Origin: Megalobrama amblycephala
Lineage: Eukaryota > Chordata > Actinopteri > Cypriniformes > Xenocyprididae
Length of the DNA stretch: 64,000 nucleotides
Reading direction: 5' to 3'
Assembly: GCF_018812025.1 (NCBI RefSeq)
Contig: NC_063054.1
Coordinates: 9,682,582 to 9,746,581, forward strand
Shown here: positions 44,860-56,754 of the stretch, piece by piece
Position numbering within the stretch: the first letter of the stretch is position 1
Layout of the letters: the number at the start of each line of letters is the position of its first letter
Notes under the pieces: model-generated
Told to the model about the DNA's origin: nothing
What the model saw: the letters and a program-made list of their open reading frames with translations, nothing else
Databases searched by the model: none
Position numbers and translations under genes: made by a program

Positions 44860-45418
44860 GTTACGTTTAGGATTAGGGTTAGTAGAATAAGGACATGTAG
44901 TTGCAAAATTGCTCAGAGTCAGTAAAATGTCAGTTGGGGGAGCATAAAAATAAAGTGTTTATATAAAAATATAAAAGTGTATATATAAAACACTTATATA
45001 TAGATATATACCAGTCTACTAATGACTGGTAATTGATGGTGAGCGTGATTTCACCAAGTAGAACATGTTCCTGGATCAACATCCTTATTGATCCTAGAAG
45101 AACATTCCAATCAACCAGTCAGATTTGAGGGATAGGTTTACAGTTAATGTCAAGTTTAGGCTTCAAACATGGGTTGACTGCTTCTAAATCAGTGTTATTC
45201 ATCCACCATTTCCCTCTGATTTTAGGGATAAGTTATGGGCAGGATTAGGGGTAAGGGTGTTTTTGGACAAGAATGTTATTCCTGGATTAACAGAAGATGT
45301 TGATCCAGAAACATGTCTTACTTGGCAAAATCACAGTGACCGGTAGTTGACATGTAGTTGCAAAGTTACTTATAGTTAGTAGAATGTCTAAAGTGGACTA
45401 TCGAAATAAAGTGTAACC
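44860..45418. mobile_element. TACACTTTA-type MITE split by a palindromic element
   Basis: The right end AATAAAGTGTAACC (45405-45418) pairs with the degraded left end GGTTACGTTTAGG near 44860. The host halves share GACATGTAGTTGCAAA words (44893 and 45349). An inserted element occupies about 45048-45341. Confidence 0.5.
45048..45341. mobile_element. Inserted palindromic element (TGGATCAACATC arms)
   Basis: The left arm GTGATTTCACCAAGTAGAAC then ATGTTCCTGGATCAACATC is matched inverted at 45298-45338 (GATGTTGATCCAGAAACATG then TCTTACTTGGCAAAATCAC). The flanks GACTGGTAATTGA (45024) and GACCGGTAGTTGA (45339) look like a decayed 13-bp direct duplication, or remnants of the host repeat. Confidence 0.65.
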
Positions 45419-46199
45419 AAAGTGTGCTGTCTTTTGTGAAACATAGTTCAGGATTTTACCATTCTCACTGTGCTTTTCTTTTAAACAGTTTGTTATTCTT
45501 CTTTCTTTCCTATCTGGGCAGTTTAATTTGACCATCTGCAGACCTGCACTCTGAAACACCACCAATTTTCATCTTATAAATTACAGTCACTGTGAGAGAA
45601 TGCAGTACATTCACTTTATGTTCCATATGAAGGGGTTGTTTTTCTGGAGGTGTTTTGAAAGCATCTGTTAGGGATGAGAAGAGGCCCAGGAGTTGTGATT
45701 TAGATTGCCTCAAGCTCCCTGGTGCGACTTTGCTAAACTGTCCTGACTAAAACGGCAGTCAAAGCTTTTAAAATGAATGAGGATTAACGACTCGCAGCTC
45801 TACCAGAATCAAGATACAGAAGTGTCTCAGACTCACTGAAATGAAGGAACAACCTTTGTCAACATGGTTTAAAAGCAACATGGCAAACTGATTATTAAAA
45901 AAAAAAAAAAAAAAATTTTTTTTCTCCTGCATTTTTATGCAGCCTATTTACAGTTGTGCTGCTCAGTGGGGCTGTCAAAAAAACAAAAACAAAAAAAATC
46001 CTAAAGTCGTAAAAGTCTATATACTGATTTTAAAAATACAGATTGTAAGTCATTATAAGTTGAAAATCATATTAATCATTTAATCACTGTGTCAGTGAGT
46101 TGAATTTAAACATTAAATCATCATGCTATGCAGAGTTTATGTAGACAGACATCAGTCGCAGAGCACCACAAACAATCAACAGCCACCTTTTACAGTTCC
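45419..46199. other. Unique non-coding DNA
   Basis: An A-run followed by a T-run (45897-45925) forms a simple palindrome. No coding evidence. Confidence 0.4.
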
Positions 46200-46800
46200 T
46201 CCAAAACAATGAGCTTATGCTGCATTCATGCCATAACTACTGTAATTAAAAGATGGCAACCGGTGACGTTTTAACCAGAGCTGTTCAATCAGACTCGGAA
46301 TTATGCATTTCCATGTTAACAGTATCAACAGCGAAATGAATCTGCAGCAGTCAGGTACAAGCTCTCTCAGTTGTTTACATTCATTATTATTGTAATGTAA
46401 TGTGCTTTGAAACATGAGGTAGTTTAACTCTTGTGACGCTTTGCCGAGAGCAGCTGTGTGTGTGTGTGTGTTCATGTGTTTTGGAGGAGGCGTGGCTTTG
46501 AACGGTGATTTGTAGGGAGGGTAGGATCGTATGCTTTCAGTGCTAGCAGGCTAACGTTAGCATTTCTCAGATCACCTACTGCACCTTTAAAGTCTTAAAA
46601 TATAGTGCAAAAGTCATGTGGATTACTTATTGTGGACTTTATTGTCATTTTGGAGCTTGACAGCCTCAGCCCTCGTTCATTTTCTTTGTTTGGAAAAGAA
46701 TAGCCTGGAATATTCTCCAAAAATACACCTTTTGTGCTCCACAAAGGAAAGTAAGTCATATGAGTTTCACTATCAGCAGGCACAATTCCATCTTAGTTAA
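46200..46800. mobile_element. Remnants of two TTAA elements meeting at one TTAA
   Basis: 46545-46589 (TAACGTTAGCATTTCTCAGA then TCACCTACTGCACCTTTAA) is a right end like that of 31487-32893. Directly after the TTAA, 46590-46800 shows degraded words of the TTAGTTCACCC MITE class (ACCTTTTGTGCTCCACAAAG, AAGTAAGTCATATGAGTTTC). A GT microsatellite lies at 46456-46471. Confidence 0.5.
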
Positions 46801-47569
46801 CTCCAACCTATGGCTATGGCTACATAGAGCGAAAAAGAGCGATATCAGTGGAAAGATAGGGCTCAGAAAGAAATGACTGTGAAGAGAGAGCCGCTGTTCA
46901 CACTGAGAGAACAGAGCGATGTATGGAGGGTAGAGGAGAAATGATGGAGAAACTGTGAGGCTCCTGTGGAGAGAGAGATGAAAAGAAGAGCAGAGCTTGC
47001 CAGTTTCATAAAGAGGTAAAGCTGAAGAGAGAGATTGGATTCATTCTGACTGCCAAATGAGCTCTTGAAGGGCTGGAGTGACAGGACACATCCTCAGAGA
47101 ATCAGAGAGAGAAAACCTCATCTTCACATTTCTCTCTCTTTTCATTTGCATGCCATCCATTAGTATGTTAAATACAGAGGAAAAGAGGAGACCACTACTA
47201 TGTCTTGCCCTTGCAGGGGTCTCGTTTGAGTGTTAAAAAGGCTATTTGATTCTCTAGTGAAGGGTCTTCCAAGATCGGCTGAGTAATAAAAAGTTAGTTT
47301 CAAACCCTGCAATGTGTCTCTTCTGTGAGCTCTTGTGATGGCAATTCGTCGAGGGGAGGGTCTCTGATTTTGAGACTACATACATCGCTATATGAGTGTG
47401 TAGCACTGCATGCTAAAGCTGGGGATAATCGATTGGAAAGCCTGATTAGAGGCATTTAGTATAGGCTAAGCTTGCTGGCTAATCGGCTTGATGTACAGTA
47501 TGCTAAGCTGGTACGCTGGGTAGCTTGCAAAACATAAGCTAACTAAAAAAACACAAAATATTAAAGTGT
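46801..47569. other. Purine-rich unique DNA
   Basis: 46840-47130 is GA-rich; 47260-47560 is unique. Nothing coding. Confidence 0.4.
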
Positions 47570-48179
47570 TTAAAGGCCCACTGAAGTGCCTTGAAATGTG
47601 CCACATTATTCAATGTGTTGATATAATTTTTTACTGAAACAGGAAGACAGGCGGACACATCAAACAGCTCCATTCTCCATGTAGAAAACAGTAAATGTGT
47701 GAACAAGTGACTGATTTCAGCTGCAGCTTCAGCTTCTATTTATAATGTAGGCTGCAAGATTTGAATGCTTATATCTTCTAAATGCGAATTTTGTCATTGT
47801 TTTGGAATTCATACTAAAACCCCAAAAACTTCAATTTTGATATCATGGGGACGGAAAACTTTTTATGCCTTCATTTACATGACGATGGCATTTTGGGTGC
47901 CTGAAAATGCAAACTTTTGAAAAAGTTTTTGAAAATGGTTTCTGTGTAAACAACAAAAACATGAATCTGTGAAAACGATGACGTCATGCACATGCGTATT
48001 ACACGTTCAGTCTATGGTGTTTCATCGCCATCTAATGGCCTGCCAGCAGAATATAGCGTTTTTAGTCATTTTCACAGATTCGTATGAATGGGGATCGTTT
48101 TGACAATGGTGTCGTCTGTACATGGAAAACTGTACATGAAAACGTTTTAAGTATATAGTATTATATGTAACAGGCCTTT
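47570..48179. repeat. Dispersed repeat fragments
   Basis: 47570-47760 starts TAAAGGCCCACTGAAGTGCC, and 47800-48160 contains AACGATGACGTCATGCACAT and CATCGCCATCTAATGGCCTG, both of which I recall from common cyprinid repeats. No ends or duplications were defined. Confidence 0.45.
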
Positions 48180-48387
48180 ATATTATTGTTCAAAAGCATG
48201 GAAAACATAGCAGTTTGACTTCCGAGTTCTCTTGATCTTTCTATTCGTCAGAGATTACAGGAAAAAAAAAAAAAAGTTTGAAGCATGTTTGAAATATTAA
48301 CCAGCACAACTGTTCAACATTGATGAGAAATGTTTTTTTTTTTTAAATTTCACAATATATATTTTTTTTTTTCGCCCCTGAGCCTTC

Positions 48388-50137
48388 TATGTAAACTTGT
48401 TTCCGCCAAAATAAAAGTTAAAAAAGGTAATTGCAGCATTTTATCTCACAATTCTGACTTTTTTCTCTCGATTACGAGAGACGTTTTATTTCTCAGAATT
48501 GCGAGATAAGCTCACAATTGTGAGTTATAAACAGCGATGGGAATAACGGCGTTATAAATAAACTGCATTACTAACGGCGTTACTTTTTTCAGTAACAAGT
48601 AATCAAACGAATTACTTTTTCCCCCGTTACAACACTGTTACCGTTACTGACAAAAAAAAATGCCGCGTTACTATAATTGAGCTCACTGAAGCAGTTTTCA
48701 TCCGAGTAGGCTCTCTCTCAGCCAAATGACCTGCAAAGTGTTTTCTCTGGTGTGTGTTGGGGTTAGTCATACACAAATATAATTTTAAACTGATAATAAT
48801 GTTCAATGCTGTGTGTGTGTGTGTGTCTGTGAGCATGCGAGTGGAGCGCGAGCTCAAACCAGAACACTCTTTGTGACATGCTAGATCGAAAATAGCCTAT
48901 GTGAAATAAGTTTTTTTTCTAGTCGACTAGTAGTTTTTTTTATTTAAGCCATTATTTGGCTAATCACATTTATATTCATTTAATTTCTTAAATACTGGAG
49001 AGAATAAACCATAATAATGAGCATTTAATATAGGCTATATAGCACTCAAGCAAACGCATAAAGCTTGTCATAAAGAACCGCCAAAAGTAATGATTATGAA
49101 TGTGACAAAAACAGCAAGGAGACATTTTAATTGTTTATTAATAAACGTTTTCTGAATCAGTGTCGGCTGCAGAGATGAAGTTGACATTGCTGACTCTCAT
49201 CATCTCCGCATACTGGACACGCCTAGAGAGAGAAGAATGTATTTCACTCGGATTACATAATCAGAGTAGCCTATTTCTTTTCGTTTTTAATTATTTCATT
49301 TTCATTAAAGTGGATATTTAAAGCTTTCTATAGATATTTTTCTCATGTTTGTGAGGCAAGCAGCCTAGTTCACGTGCCAGTGATCGCGCCGGCGCCTCTG
49401 TCATGATTATACTTTCTGCTATATTTGCTTCTTATTTATTAAATCCAGGCAATTGGTTGAAGAAACATTGATTAAAATTAAGATACAATTTTTACAAAAT
49501 GAAATTCACTTTAAAGAAAGGCTTTCTACAAAACAAAACTTAATGAAGTGGTCAAAATCATGTCTGACCCACTCCATGTCTCCCCATATATTGCGCGTCT
49601 TATGATGCATCTTACTCATGCTGTTCACTTTTCGTAATCAAATAAATGAATTTAAAACATAACACAGGACTATTTAAACATAAATATGAAACTACGTTTT
49701 CTTTAATGGCTACCGACACGTAGTACAGTTTAGAGAAATTTCATGTCGTGAGCAAGAGCGGATCATGAGTCGGATCAAGAATAATTTATTTTTAGACATA
49801 TATTTAATATTAGGGGATTCCAAATTATTTGACTTTTTTTTTTTTTAAAGTAACGCAATAGTTACTTTCCCTGGTAATTAGTTACTTTTATAATTATGTA
49901 ACTCCGTTACTATTTGTGAGAAGTAACTAGTAACTGTAACTAATTACTTTTTTAAAGTAACGTGCCCAACACTGGTTATAAAGTCAGAGATATAAACTCA
50001 CTATTCTGAGAAAAAATGTTAGAATTAAGAGTTTATATCACGCAATTCTGACTTTATAAGACACAGTTGTGTGTTTAAATCTAGCAATTCTGAGAAAAAA
50101 GAAAAAAGTCACAATTACCGGCAGAAACGCTTCCATA
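48388..50137. mobile_element. Element D of the CAATTCTGAC family, middle layer
   Basis: The left end TATGTAAACTTGTTTCCGCC and the inverted right end TATGGAAGCGTTTCTGCC match the termini of element C. Only a few CAATTCTGAC units remain (48449-48531 and 49983-50110), so this is a member without an expanded array. It is interrupted at GTTATAAA by the hAT element. Confidence 0.8.
48532..49974. mobile_element. Full-length non-autonomous hAT element, 1443 bp
   Basis: A perfect 8-bp duplication GTTATAAA lies at 48524-48531 and 49975-49982. The ends read CAGCGATGGGAATAACGGCG and, inverted, CAGTGTTGGGCACGTTACTT. Subterminal regions are dense in GTTAC/GTAAC words on both sides (TTCAGTAACAAGTAAT, CCCCGTTACAAC, AACTAGTAACTGTAACT), probable transposase binding sites. 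No transposase frame is open. A second copy starts at 63884. Confidence 0.93.
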
Positions 50138-50219
50138 GACGACTTTTTAAAGATCTTTCACAAACATAAAAAAAAAATAAAAATCTTGCCAACCCCAAAC
50201 TTTTGAACGGTAGTGTATC

Positions 50220-51851
50220 TGAATATCCTTAAACAAGATATATTTACTTGAGAAGCAAAACCTTCATAAGATATTACTACTTTTCAATGAAAACATCTTT
50301 AATCAGCCTTATTTTTCTTATCCCACTAGTCTAGTAAACAGTTTTTTTCTTGTTCTAAGCATAAACCTCAGTAAATGTGCTGAGACAGAATACTTAATGG
50401 ACTAAGAAAAATATCCTAAATTCAGAATGTATTCTCAGATAACCCGTCCAAGCCATATAATCGCACACAATATTGCTTCTAAAGTAAATGCGTCTTGTTT
50501 TTAAGGGTGTTTAGATTTTTTTTTACACCAAAACAAGACAAAAATACAAATTAAGATAAGAAAAGGATGCTATGCAGTGCACAAATCGCTGTCAGTGTGA
50601 ACGGCCCTCTAGATACACACACATTTGTAAACAGCAATGTTCGGCATTAGACCTACACAGAGAGCTGCTGCCAGACACACACCAACAAAAATCTTTGTGC
50701 GCCTGGGCCAGCATAGGCAATGCAGAGACACAGAGATGCCATCAGACAGGGAGTGGTATTATTTATCGTGTGTGTGTGTGAGTGGAATAGAGATGACAGG
50801 ACAGACGATTGGAGGTGTATTTGCCTGGCTCCAGGTGTTACAGTGCGTTTAATTACTCTCATGGCAGATTAACGAGACAAACCGCTTCCCGCACTCACAC
50901 ACACACAAACTCACACTCATACGGGACTAATTACCTTTCAGCACTGAGAATCTACTGCAAAGCTAGCGTAACGCACACACACATACACACTCATATGTGT
51001 TGCATTGCTACCATTTGCGATTTATCTTAGCATGGATTCAAATACACTCATATTCACACTACAAGCCAACTTATCGCCTCATAAGAACAGACAAACAGTC
51101 GTAATGAATAAACAGAGGGGGACATTAAATTAACCAGCTCCCGCACTAGCTCTCACATTCATCAAAACAATAGAGCGACTTCATTAGCGACTAAAGCAGA
51201 ACACACTTTCTTCCATCCGAGATGGTTCCCTTTTTTTTTCACGCAAATGTGGCCGCACACACGCATGCTGATAGAGATAGAGATAGTCCTCATCCCCAGA
51301 GCGTCTGTCTGCGGGCGCCGCTACAGGTAACGGTGGCAACGACAGCAGCTTGACTTAAAACACAAATGATTTCATCCATATGGCAGAGCAGGGACTTGGG
51401 AATGAGGAGGAAATCTCAGGTTCTGTGTGTGTGTGTGTGTGTGTGTGTGCTTGAAAAGACTACTGTAAAGTGAAGTGTTTCAGGAAGTGCAGAGAAAGGC
51501 CTCATTAAGTCAAGTATTCTGGCACCTCGGTGGCTTTCTCACGCTGGTCTGAAGCTGGTCTTCCTCTCAAGTTCCTCTGGGGCTGATGGCTGCTCACCGC
51601 TTGGCACAATGGACTGTAGGAACAGAGAGAAATAAACATGTCCTCCAAAAGCCTTCAGACCTGCCCACTGCTCTCCTGTGCCCTAGAGACAGGAACCATT
51701 CTGAATATTCCTTATTGCAATAATAATAATAATAAAAATAAATCAGAATTTTTGTCTTTTTTTCTGGTTAAAATGTTAAAATTCTTGACACAAGATACAT
51801 TTATTAGAGAAGCAAAATTGCATGATGTAATAGGACAATACTGTGAATGGT
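50220..51851. promoter_or_regulatory. Unique stretch; candidate conserved element 50850-51370
   Basis: 50850-51370 is unique with TTTAATTACTC, GACTAATTACC, TTAAATTAACCAG and GTCGTAATGAATAAAC homeodomain-like words between CA-rich stretches. A GT microsatellite lies at 51424-51449. Enhancer function is inferred. Confidence 0.3.
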
Positions 51852-53639
51852 TTAAAGGTGCCCTAGAATCAAAAATTGAATTTACCTTGGCTTAGTTGAA
51901 TAACAAGAGTTCAGTACATGGAAATGACATACAGTGAGTCTCAAACTCCATTGTTTCCTCCTTCTTGTGTAAATCTCATTTGTTTAAAAGACCTCTGAAG
52001 AACAGGCGAATCTCAACATAACACCGACTGTTACGTAACAGTCGGGATCATTAACCCTTTCGCACATAAGTTTTAAATATTCTGGCTGACCCCCCAGCGT
52101 GAGTTTTTTGAAGCGACCGTTATTTAGAACGTATCACTTTATGGTTTCCATGGTGACGCGTCATTGCTTGTTATGTGACACACCGCAGCACTGTATGAAT
52201 GATAATCTGCTTTCATTTAATTTTTCCTTTGTTATTCAAAATATTCACAAATTTGTTGACTATAGCATGAAATATCTAATATTCCGATTGACAAATATGT
52301 GCAAGTGGATGTGTTTTGCAGTTTAAACACCTTTATAACGATCATGTTAGTTGAGCCATATGGCGATGGGCGCCGCCATGTTAGTTTGCGCCACACAGAG
52401 AATCGGATCTGTTGGATTTACAACCCGTGAATTTATCCACTTCTCCCGAAATACATGAAAGTAAGTGAGTCGGTGAACTGGGGAAGAACAGAGTAAGCTT
52501 TAAAGTTACTTTCACAATGTGTATCTGATATGAATAAAACGTGTTGTCTAATTATAATGAAAAGGGTTGTTATTTCCGCTTCTATAGACACCATTGTGTA
52601 TTTTACAAACTCTAAATATATTGTTTTGTTAGTACTCGTGTGTATTTAAATGTCTGAAATCTACAATAAACATTATTTGGTTGAAAACACTGCATTTATG
52701 TAATATATGAAAAGCGCTGCGCGCGTCCGTCTCTGGTTTAGCGCCAGCCAAAGCGCGCACGCACATTTGAATTTGGCAGTTGATCACGCGATGCACTGAA
52801 CGTTCTAATCACACCGGTGTGATCGTACGCTCCTGGGGCCAGACAAGACTGATCATACCGGTGTGATCGTACGTGTTAAAGGGTTAATATATACGCCCCC
52901 AATATTTGCATATGCCAGCCCATGTTCAAGGCATTACACAAGGGCAGCCAGTATTAACGTCTGGATCTGTGCACAGCTGAATCATCAGACTAGGTAAGCA
53001 AGCAAGAACAATAGCGAAAAATGGCAGATGGAGCAATAATAACTGACATGATCCATGATAACATGATATTTTTAGTGATATTTGTAAACTGTCTTTCTAA
53101 ATGTTTCGTTAGCATGTTGCTAATGTACTGTTAAATGTGGTTAAAGTTACCATCGTTTCTTACTGTATTCACGGAGACAAGAGCCGTCGCTATTTTCATT
53201 TTTTAAACATTTGCAGTCTGTATAATTCATAAACACAACTTCATTCTTTATAAATCTCTCCAACAGTGTGTAATGTTAGCTTACATCAAACTCATTCAGA
53301 ATCAAATGTAAACATCCAAATAAATACCGTACTTACGCGATTAGACATGTTGCGTGACGAACACTTTGTAAAGAACAATTTTGAGGGTTATATTAGCTGT
53401 GTGAACTTTGTTTATGCTGTTTAAGGCAAGCGTGAGCTCCGTGGGCGGGGAACGTGAGCATTTAAAGGGGCCGCAGCCTAAATCGGCTCATATTTAATGA
53501 TGCCCCAAAATAGACAGTTAAAAAAATTAATAAAAAAAAAATCTATGGGGTATTTTGAGCTGAAACTTCACAGACACATTCAGGGGACACCTTAGACTTA
53601 TATTACATCTTTTAAAAAGATGTTCTACGGCACCTTTAA
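51852..53639. mobile_element. TTAA element with AGGTGCCCTAGAA ends, copy G1 (filled site)
   Basis: TTAA at 51852-51855 and 53636-53639. The ends read AGGTGCCCTAGAATC and, inverted, AGGTGCCGTAGAACATC. It carries the 18-bp perfect palindrome GACTGTTACGTAACAGTC at 52026-52043 and an inserted TTAA element (52055-52883). The rest aligns with copy G2 at 63098-63883. No coding capacity. Confidence 0.88.
52055..52883. mobile_element. piggyBac-like element inside G1, 829 bp
   Basis: Bounded by TTAA at 52051-52054 and 52884-52887. The ends read CCCTTTCGCACATAAG and, inverted, CCCTTTAACACGTACGATC. Copy G2 has the uninterrupted site (GATCATTAATATG, TTAA 63229-63232). Subterminal CACCGGTGTGATCGTACG words repeat at 52813-52831 and 52855-52873. 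Internal frames are short. Confidence 0.9.
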
Positions 53640-53868
53640 TTAATTTTAGTTTACAATTTTTTAAGTATTGTTTAAGTATTATTTTATATTTTGTAAAAAA
53701 ATAAGACAAAAAAATGCTAAAACTGCTAAAACAAGATAAAATTATTTTGGAGGCAAAATTGCATAACATGATAGGACTTGTTTTCAGAGTTAATATTGTT
53801 ATTTTTTCTATATATTGTCTTTTTTAAAAAAAAACAAAACAAAAAAAACAAGAAAAAAAGGCTGCAGC

Positions 53869-53904
<36 letters not shown>

Positions 53905-53964
53905 CAGGTTTGGAGTAGGCTGTTGTCGGTTTGTTAGTGTGGGGAATAAATGTGCTTTTTTTCC
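53640..53964. other. AT-rich DNA with CT microsatellite
   Basis: Uninterrupted CT run at about 53872-53902; otherwise AT-rich and non-coding. Confidence 0.6.
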
Positions 53965-54292
53965 TTTTTCAAATAAATGTTATTTGAAACATTCTATTCA
54001 TCAGAGAATCCTGAAAAAACAGTATCAGTTTCCTCAAAAATATTAAGTGGCAAAACTGTTATCTTCATTGATAATAATAACAATAAATGTTTCCTGAGCA
54101 GCAAATCAGAATGATTTCTGGAGGATCATGTGACACTGAAGACCCCCCCCCCCACACACACACACACAATATTCTGTTTTCACTGTATTTTTGATCAAAT
54201 AAATGCAGCCTTGGTGAGCCTTCTTTCAAGAGACTTTTTCAAAATCGTACAAAAAATTCGTACCGACCCCAAACTTTTGAACGGTGGGGACA
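53965..54292 (+). mobile_element. CAAAAGTTTGGGG MITE copy
   Basis: AGCAGCAAATCAGAATGATT, GGATCATGTGACACTGAAGA, TTTTTGATCAAATAAATGCA and the right end CCGACCCCAAACTTTTGAAC then GGTG. A C-run plus CA microsatellite (54143-54167) has expanded inside it. The left end is missing. Confidence 0.8.
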
Positions 54293-54600
54293 TTGAGACA
54301 CACAAACACACATCTCGCTTTCTCTTTCACTGGCAGGTTGGCCGTGTTGGTTTGTTAGTGTGAGGAATGAATAGGCTTTTTCAGGGACCGAACTCACACA
54401 AAGCTCTCTGCCCGTCTCAAGAACAGGAAGTTTGAACAAAGAGAGACTGAAAAGACAAGAGGGTCTGAACAAATGCTGTCTGTTGAAAGGTTTTCTGAAT
54501 GAGTAAACCACTAAGGGGATCTCACATTTACTTTCTTGCTTTTGCACCTAAACCCAGAATTATAAACCTAATTCAGCTGATTTAAGATGGTTAGATATAG
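54293..54600. other. Unique non-coding DNA
   Basis: Short overlapping frames on the minus strand have no support. Confidence 0.3.
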
Positions 54601-54788
54601 GGGTTACACTTTATTTTACAGTATGTGCACTTATGTGTACTTACATTGTAATATAAGGTAACTACATAGGTTAAGGTTAGGTTCAGGGGTAGGTTCAGGG
54701 TTAGTATCTATTACTCACTTATTGTATTCACTATAATAAGTACATAGTATGTGCATGGAAAACAGGACTGTAAAATAAAGTGCTACCG
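54601..54788. mobile_element. TACACTTTATTTTACAGT MITE, 188 bp
   Basis: The left end GGGTTACACTTTATTTTACA and the inverted right end GGTAGCACTTTATTTTACAG give TIRs of about 20 bp. GGTTAGGTTCAGGGGTAGG words lie in the middle. Confidence 0.75.
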
Positions 54789-55648
54789 ATAAAAGTGAAT
54801 AATATTCTATATTAAGTTAACTACCTACATTTTGAAGTGATTTTATAAGTTTATTTTTATAACAGTGATCAATCTTACAAAATTGTGAGTATTTACCATA
54901 GATTAAAATAGCGATAAAGCTTGGAAAGAAAACACTTATGTGTGACTATTTCCCAACATTCTCTGTGACAGTGTGAATGTATGTATGTATTTATATATGT
55001 GTGTATATATATAAATATAAGATATACATATATAAAATTACACACTTGATGTGCATTATTTTCCCTTTATTTAGTTGCATTAGCACTAAAATGCTTCCTG
55101 TGTAAAACTTCCAGTTTGACTAAAATCCTATGAACGCACATCATGTCATACTGTAATTACGATTTCCAAACTCTAAAGTAGGAACTTCCCAGGAGGACTT
55201 GAACGCAGCATTGAGTTCATTAATTCTGCGAGTAAAATGCAATTGTTGCCACAAAATATTATGTGTTATACATTTTTAATTTACTCCCTATACTGACATA
55301 CCACAACTAATATGGTAATTGTGATATACAAGCAGTGTTCAGTGTCCAAACATTTCAAATGTAGACCTCACTGTCCTCATCCCTTCATCTCTTCCCTAAA
55401 CTCCCCTCTATTCTCAAGTCTTGTGACACACTTGGCAGTTTCTCTGTGTACATCTGATACTTAACCCAGCAGGTGAGATTTCAGTGTTTGTGAACAGTGT
55501 GAAGGGTGAAGCTTCATACATGATTTGTCGTAGCCCATAGGTGAGGATCTGGGCAGCCAATGAAAGGGTTACTATTTCAGTCTTGACATACAGAAATGGT
55601 CAAATCACGTTCTCCAGAACAGAAATCTGATGTTAATAAATATATATA

Positions 55649-55686
<38 letters not shown>

Positions 55687-56664
55687 CTATGTATATTATA
55701 TATATTTCAGTTTTTTTTTAAGAAAATAAGAGTCGTATGGAAAGCCAAATGGGTCAAAATTCCCCCCACTATGGTGTTCCAAAATAAATGTATACTATTC
55801 CATCAAAGGATGGGCCCCAGATGTTTCAATGGCTTGGATATTCACTCTAGGAAATTACTTCACCTTTAAGAATAAGAGCTTATGTCTGAATGAAAGCCAA
55901 AATGACAGTCAAGCTTTAACCTGAGGGCAACATAAATGTATCTCTGCAATCTCTCTCACTAGAAAGAAACCCCTCTGGAGGAGGAGGATGAGGAGGCCGG
56001 GACTGGAATACATTTAACTCTTTAATTAGTGTTAATGCACATGAAGCACCTTATCAGCACATGCCTCCGAGGGCTTCATCTCACTCTCTCTGTAAAGTTT
56101 TACAATCATATCAGAACAAAACTTAATACGGCCGAAAACTTTGATCTGCTATTGGAGCGTTTCATTAGGCCCTGAGGTCTTTCCTTTTTAGGGTTTTTAC
56201 TCTCTAGAAATATTCACACACACATTTGAGGGTAACGGGTGTCTGGAGACATTGATGCAATCTTTGCCGTGTGTGTTATTTTTTTTACAAGGAACAATTC
56301 CTATTCCTTGTAGTTCTTCTATAGGGTTGTATATTAGGGTAATGACTGAGCTAAGAATTATATTTTACCTTTTTTTTTCCTGGCCATAATGAAAGGTATT
56401 TTGCTGCATGATGACTGGAATAGGTAGGATATTCACTCACGCTCTTTCATTTATTTATCCATTCACACAAATATGTTTTGCCTATTTGCTTTTTGCTTTT
56501 GCCATTTTTATCTCTGGGAGTACAGATAGAAACACAATTGGCTTTATCCCACAACACCTGAGCTCCAATTTACCTGCCATGGCCTCCTGGATGCTTGCTC
56601 TGTATCTCTGTATGAAGGGTTTCATGAGTCCATATGAGGGTTTTCTTGTTTGTACGGGTTACAG
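54789..56664. other. Mostly unique non-coding DNA
   Basis: A GT microsatellite lies at 55651-55683. 55980-56210 is unique with CTTTAATTAGTG and TAATGCACATG words, a weak enhancer candidate. No exons. Confidence 0.4.
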
Positions 56665-56671
56665 TGTTTGT

Positions 56672-56724
<53 letters not shown>

Positions 56725-56740
56725 ATATACACACATACAC
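56665..56740. repeat. GT then TA compound microsatellite
   Basis: A GT run (about 56668-56703) passes into TA (56704-56726) and then ACACAC. It abuts the palindrome that follows. Confidence 0.9.
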
Positions 56741-56754
56741 ACATATATGACCCC

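Larger units (their letters stand above)
48180..50219 (+). mobile_element. CAAAAGTTTGGGG MITE, outer layer of a three-level nest
   Basis: The left part is at 48180-48387 (ATTGTTCAAAAGCATGG, AACCAGCACAACTGTTCAAC, ATTGATGAGAAATG). The right part is at 50138-50219, ending CCAACCCCAAACTTTTGAAC then GGTAGTGTAT. The two parts are separated by element D, which is itself split by a hAT element. Confidence 0.75.

Noticed and set aside
45897..45925. A-run followed by T-run as a terminator
   Set aside because: A simple homopolymer palindrome; bacterial-type terminators do not apply here.
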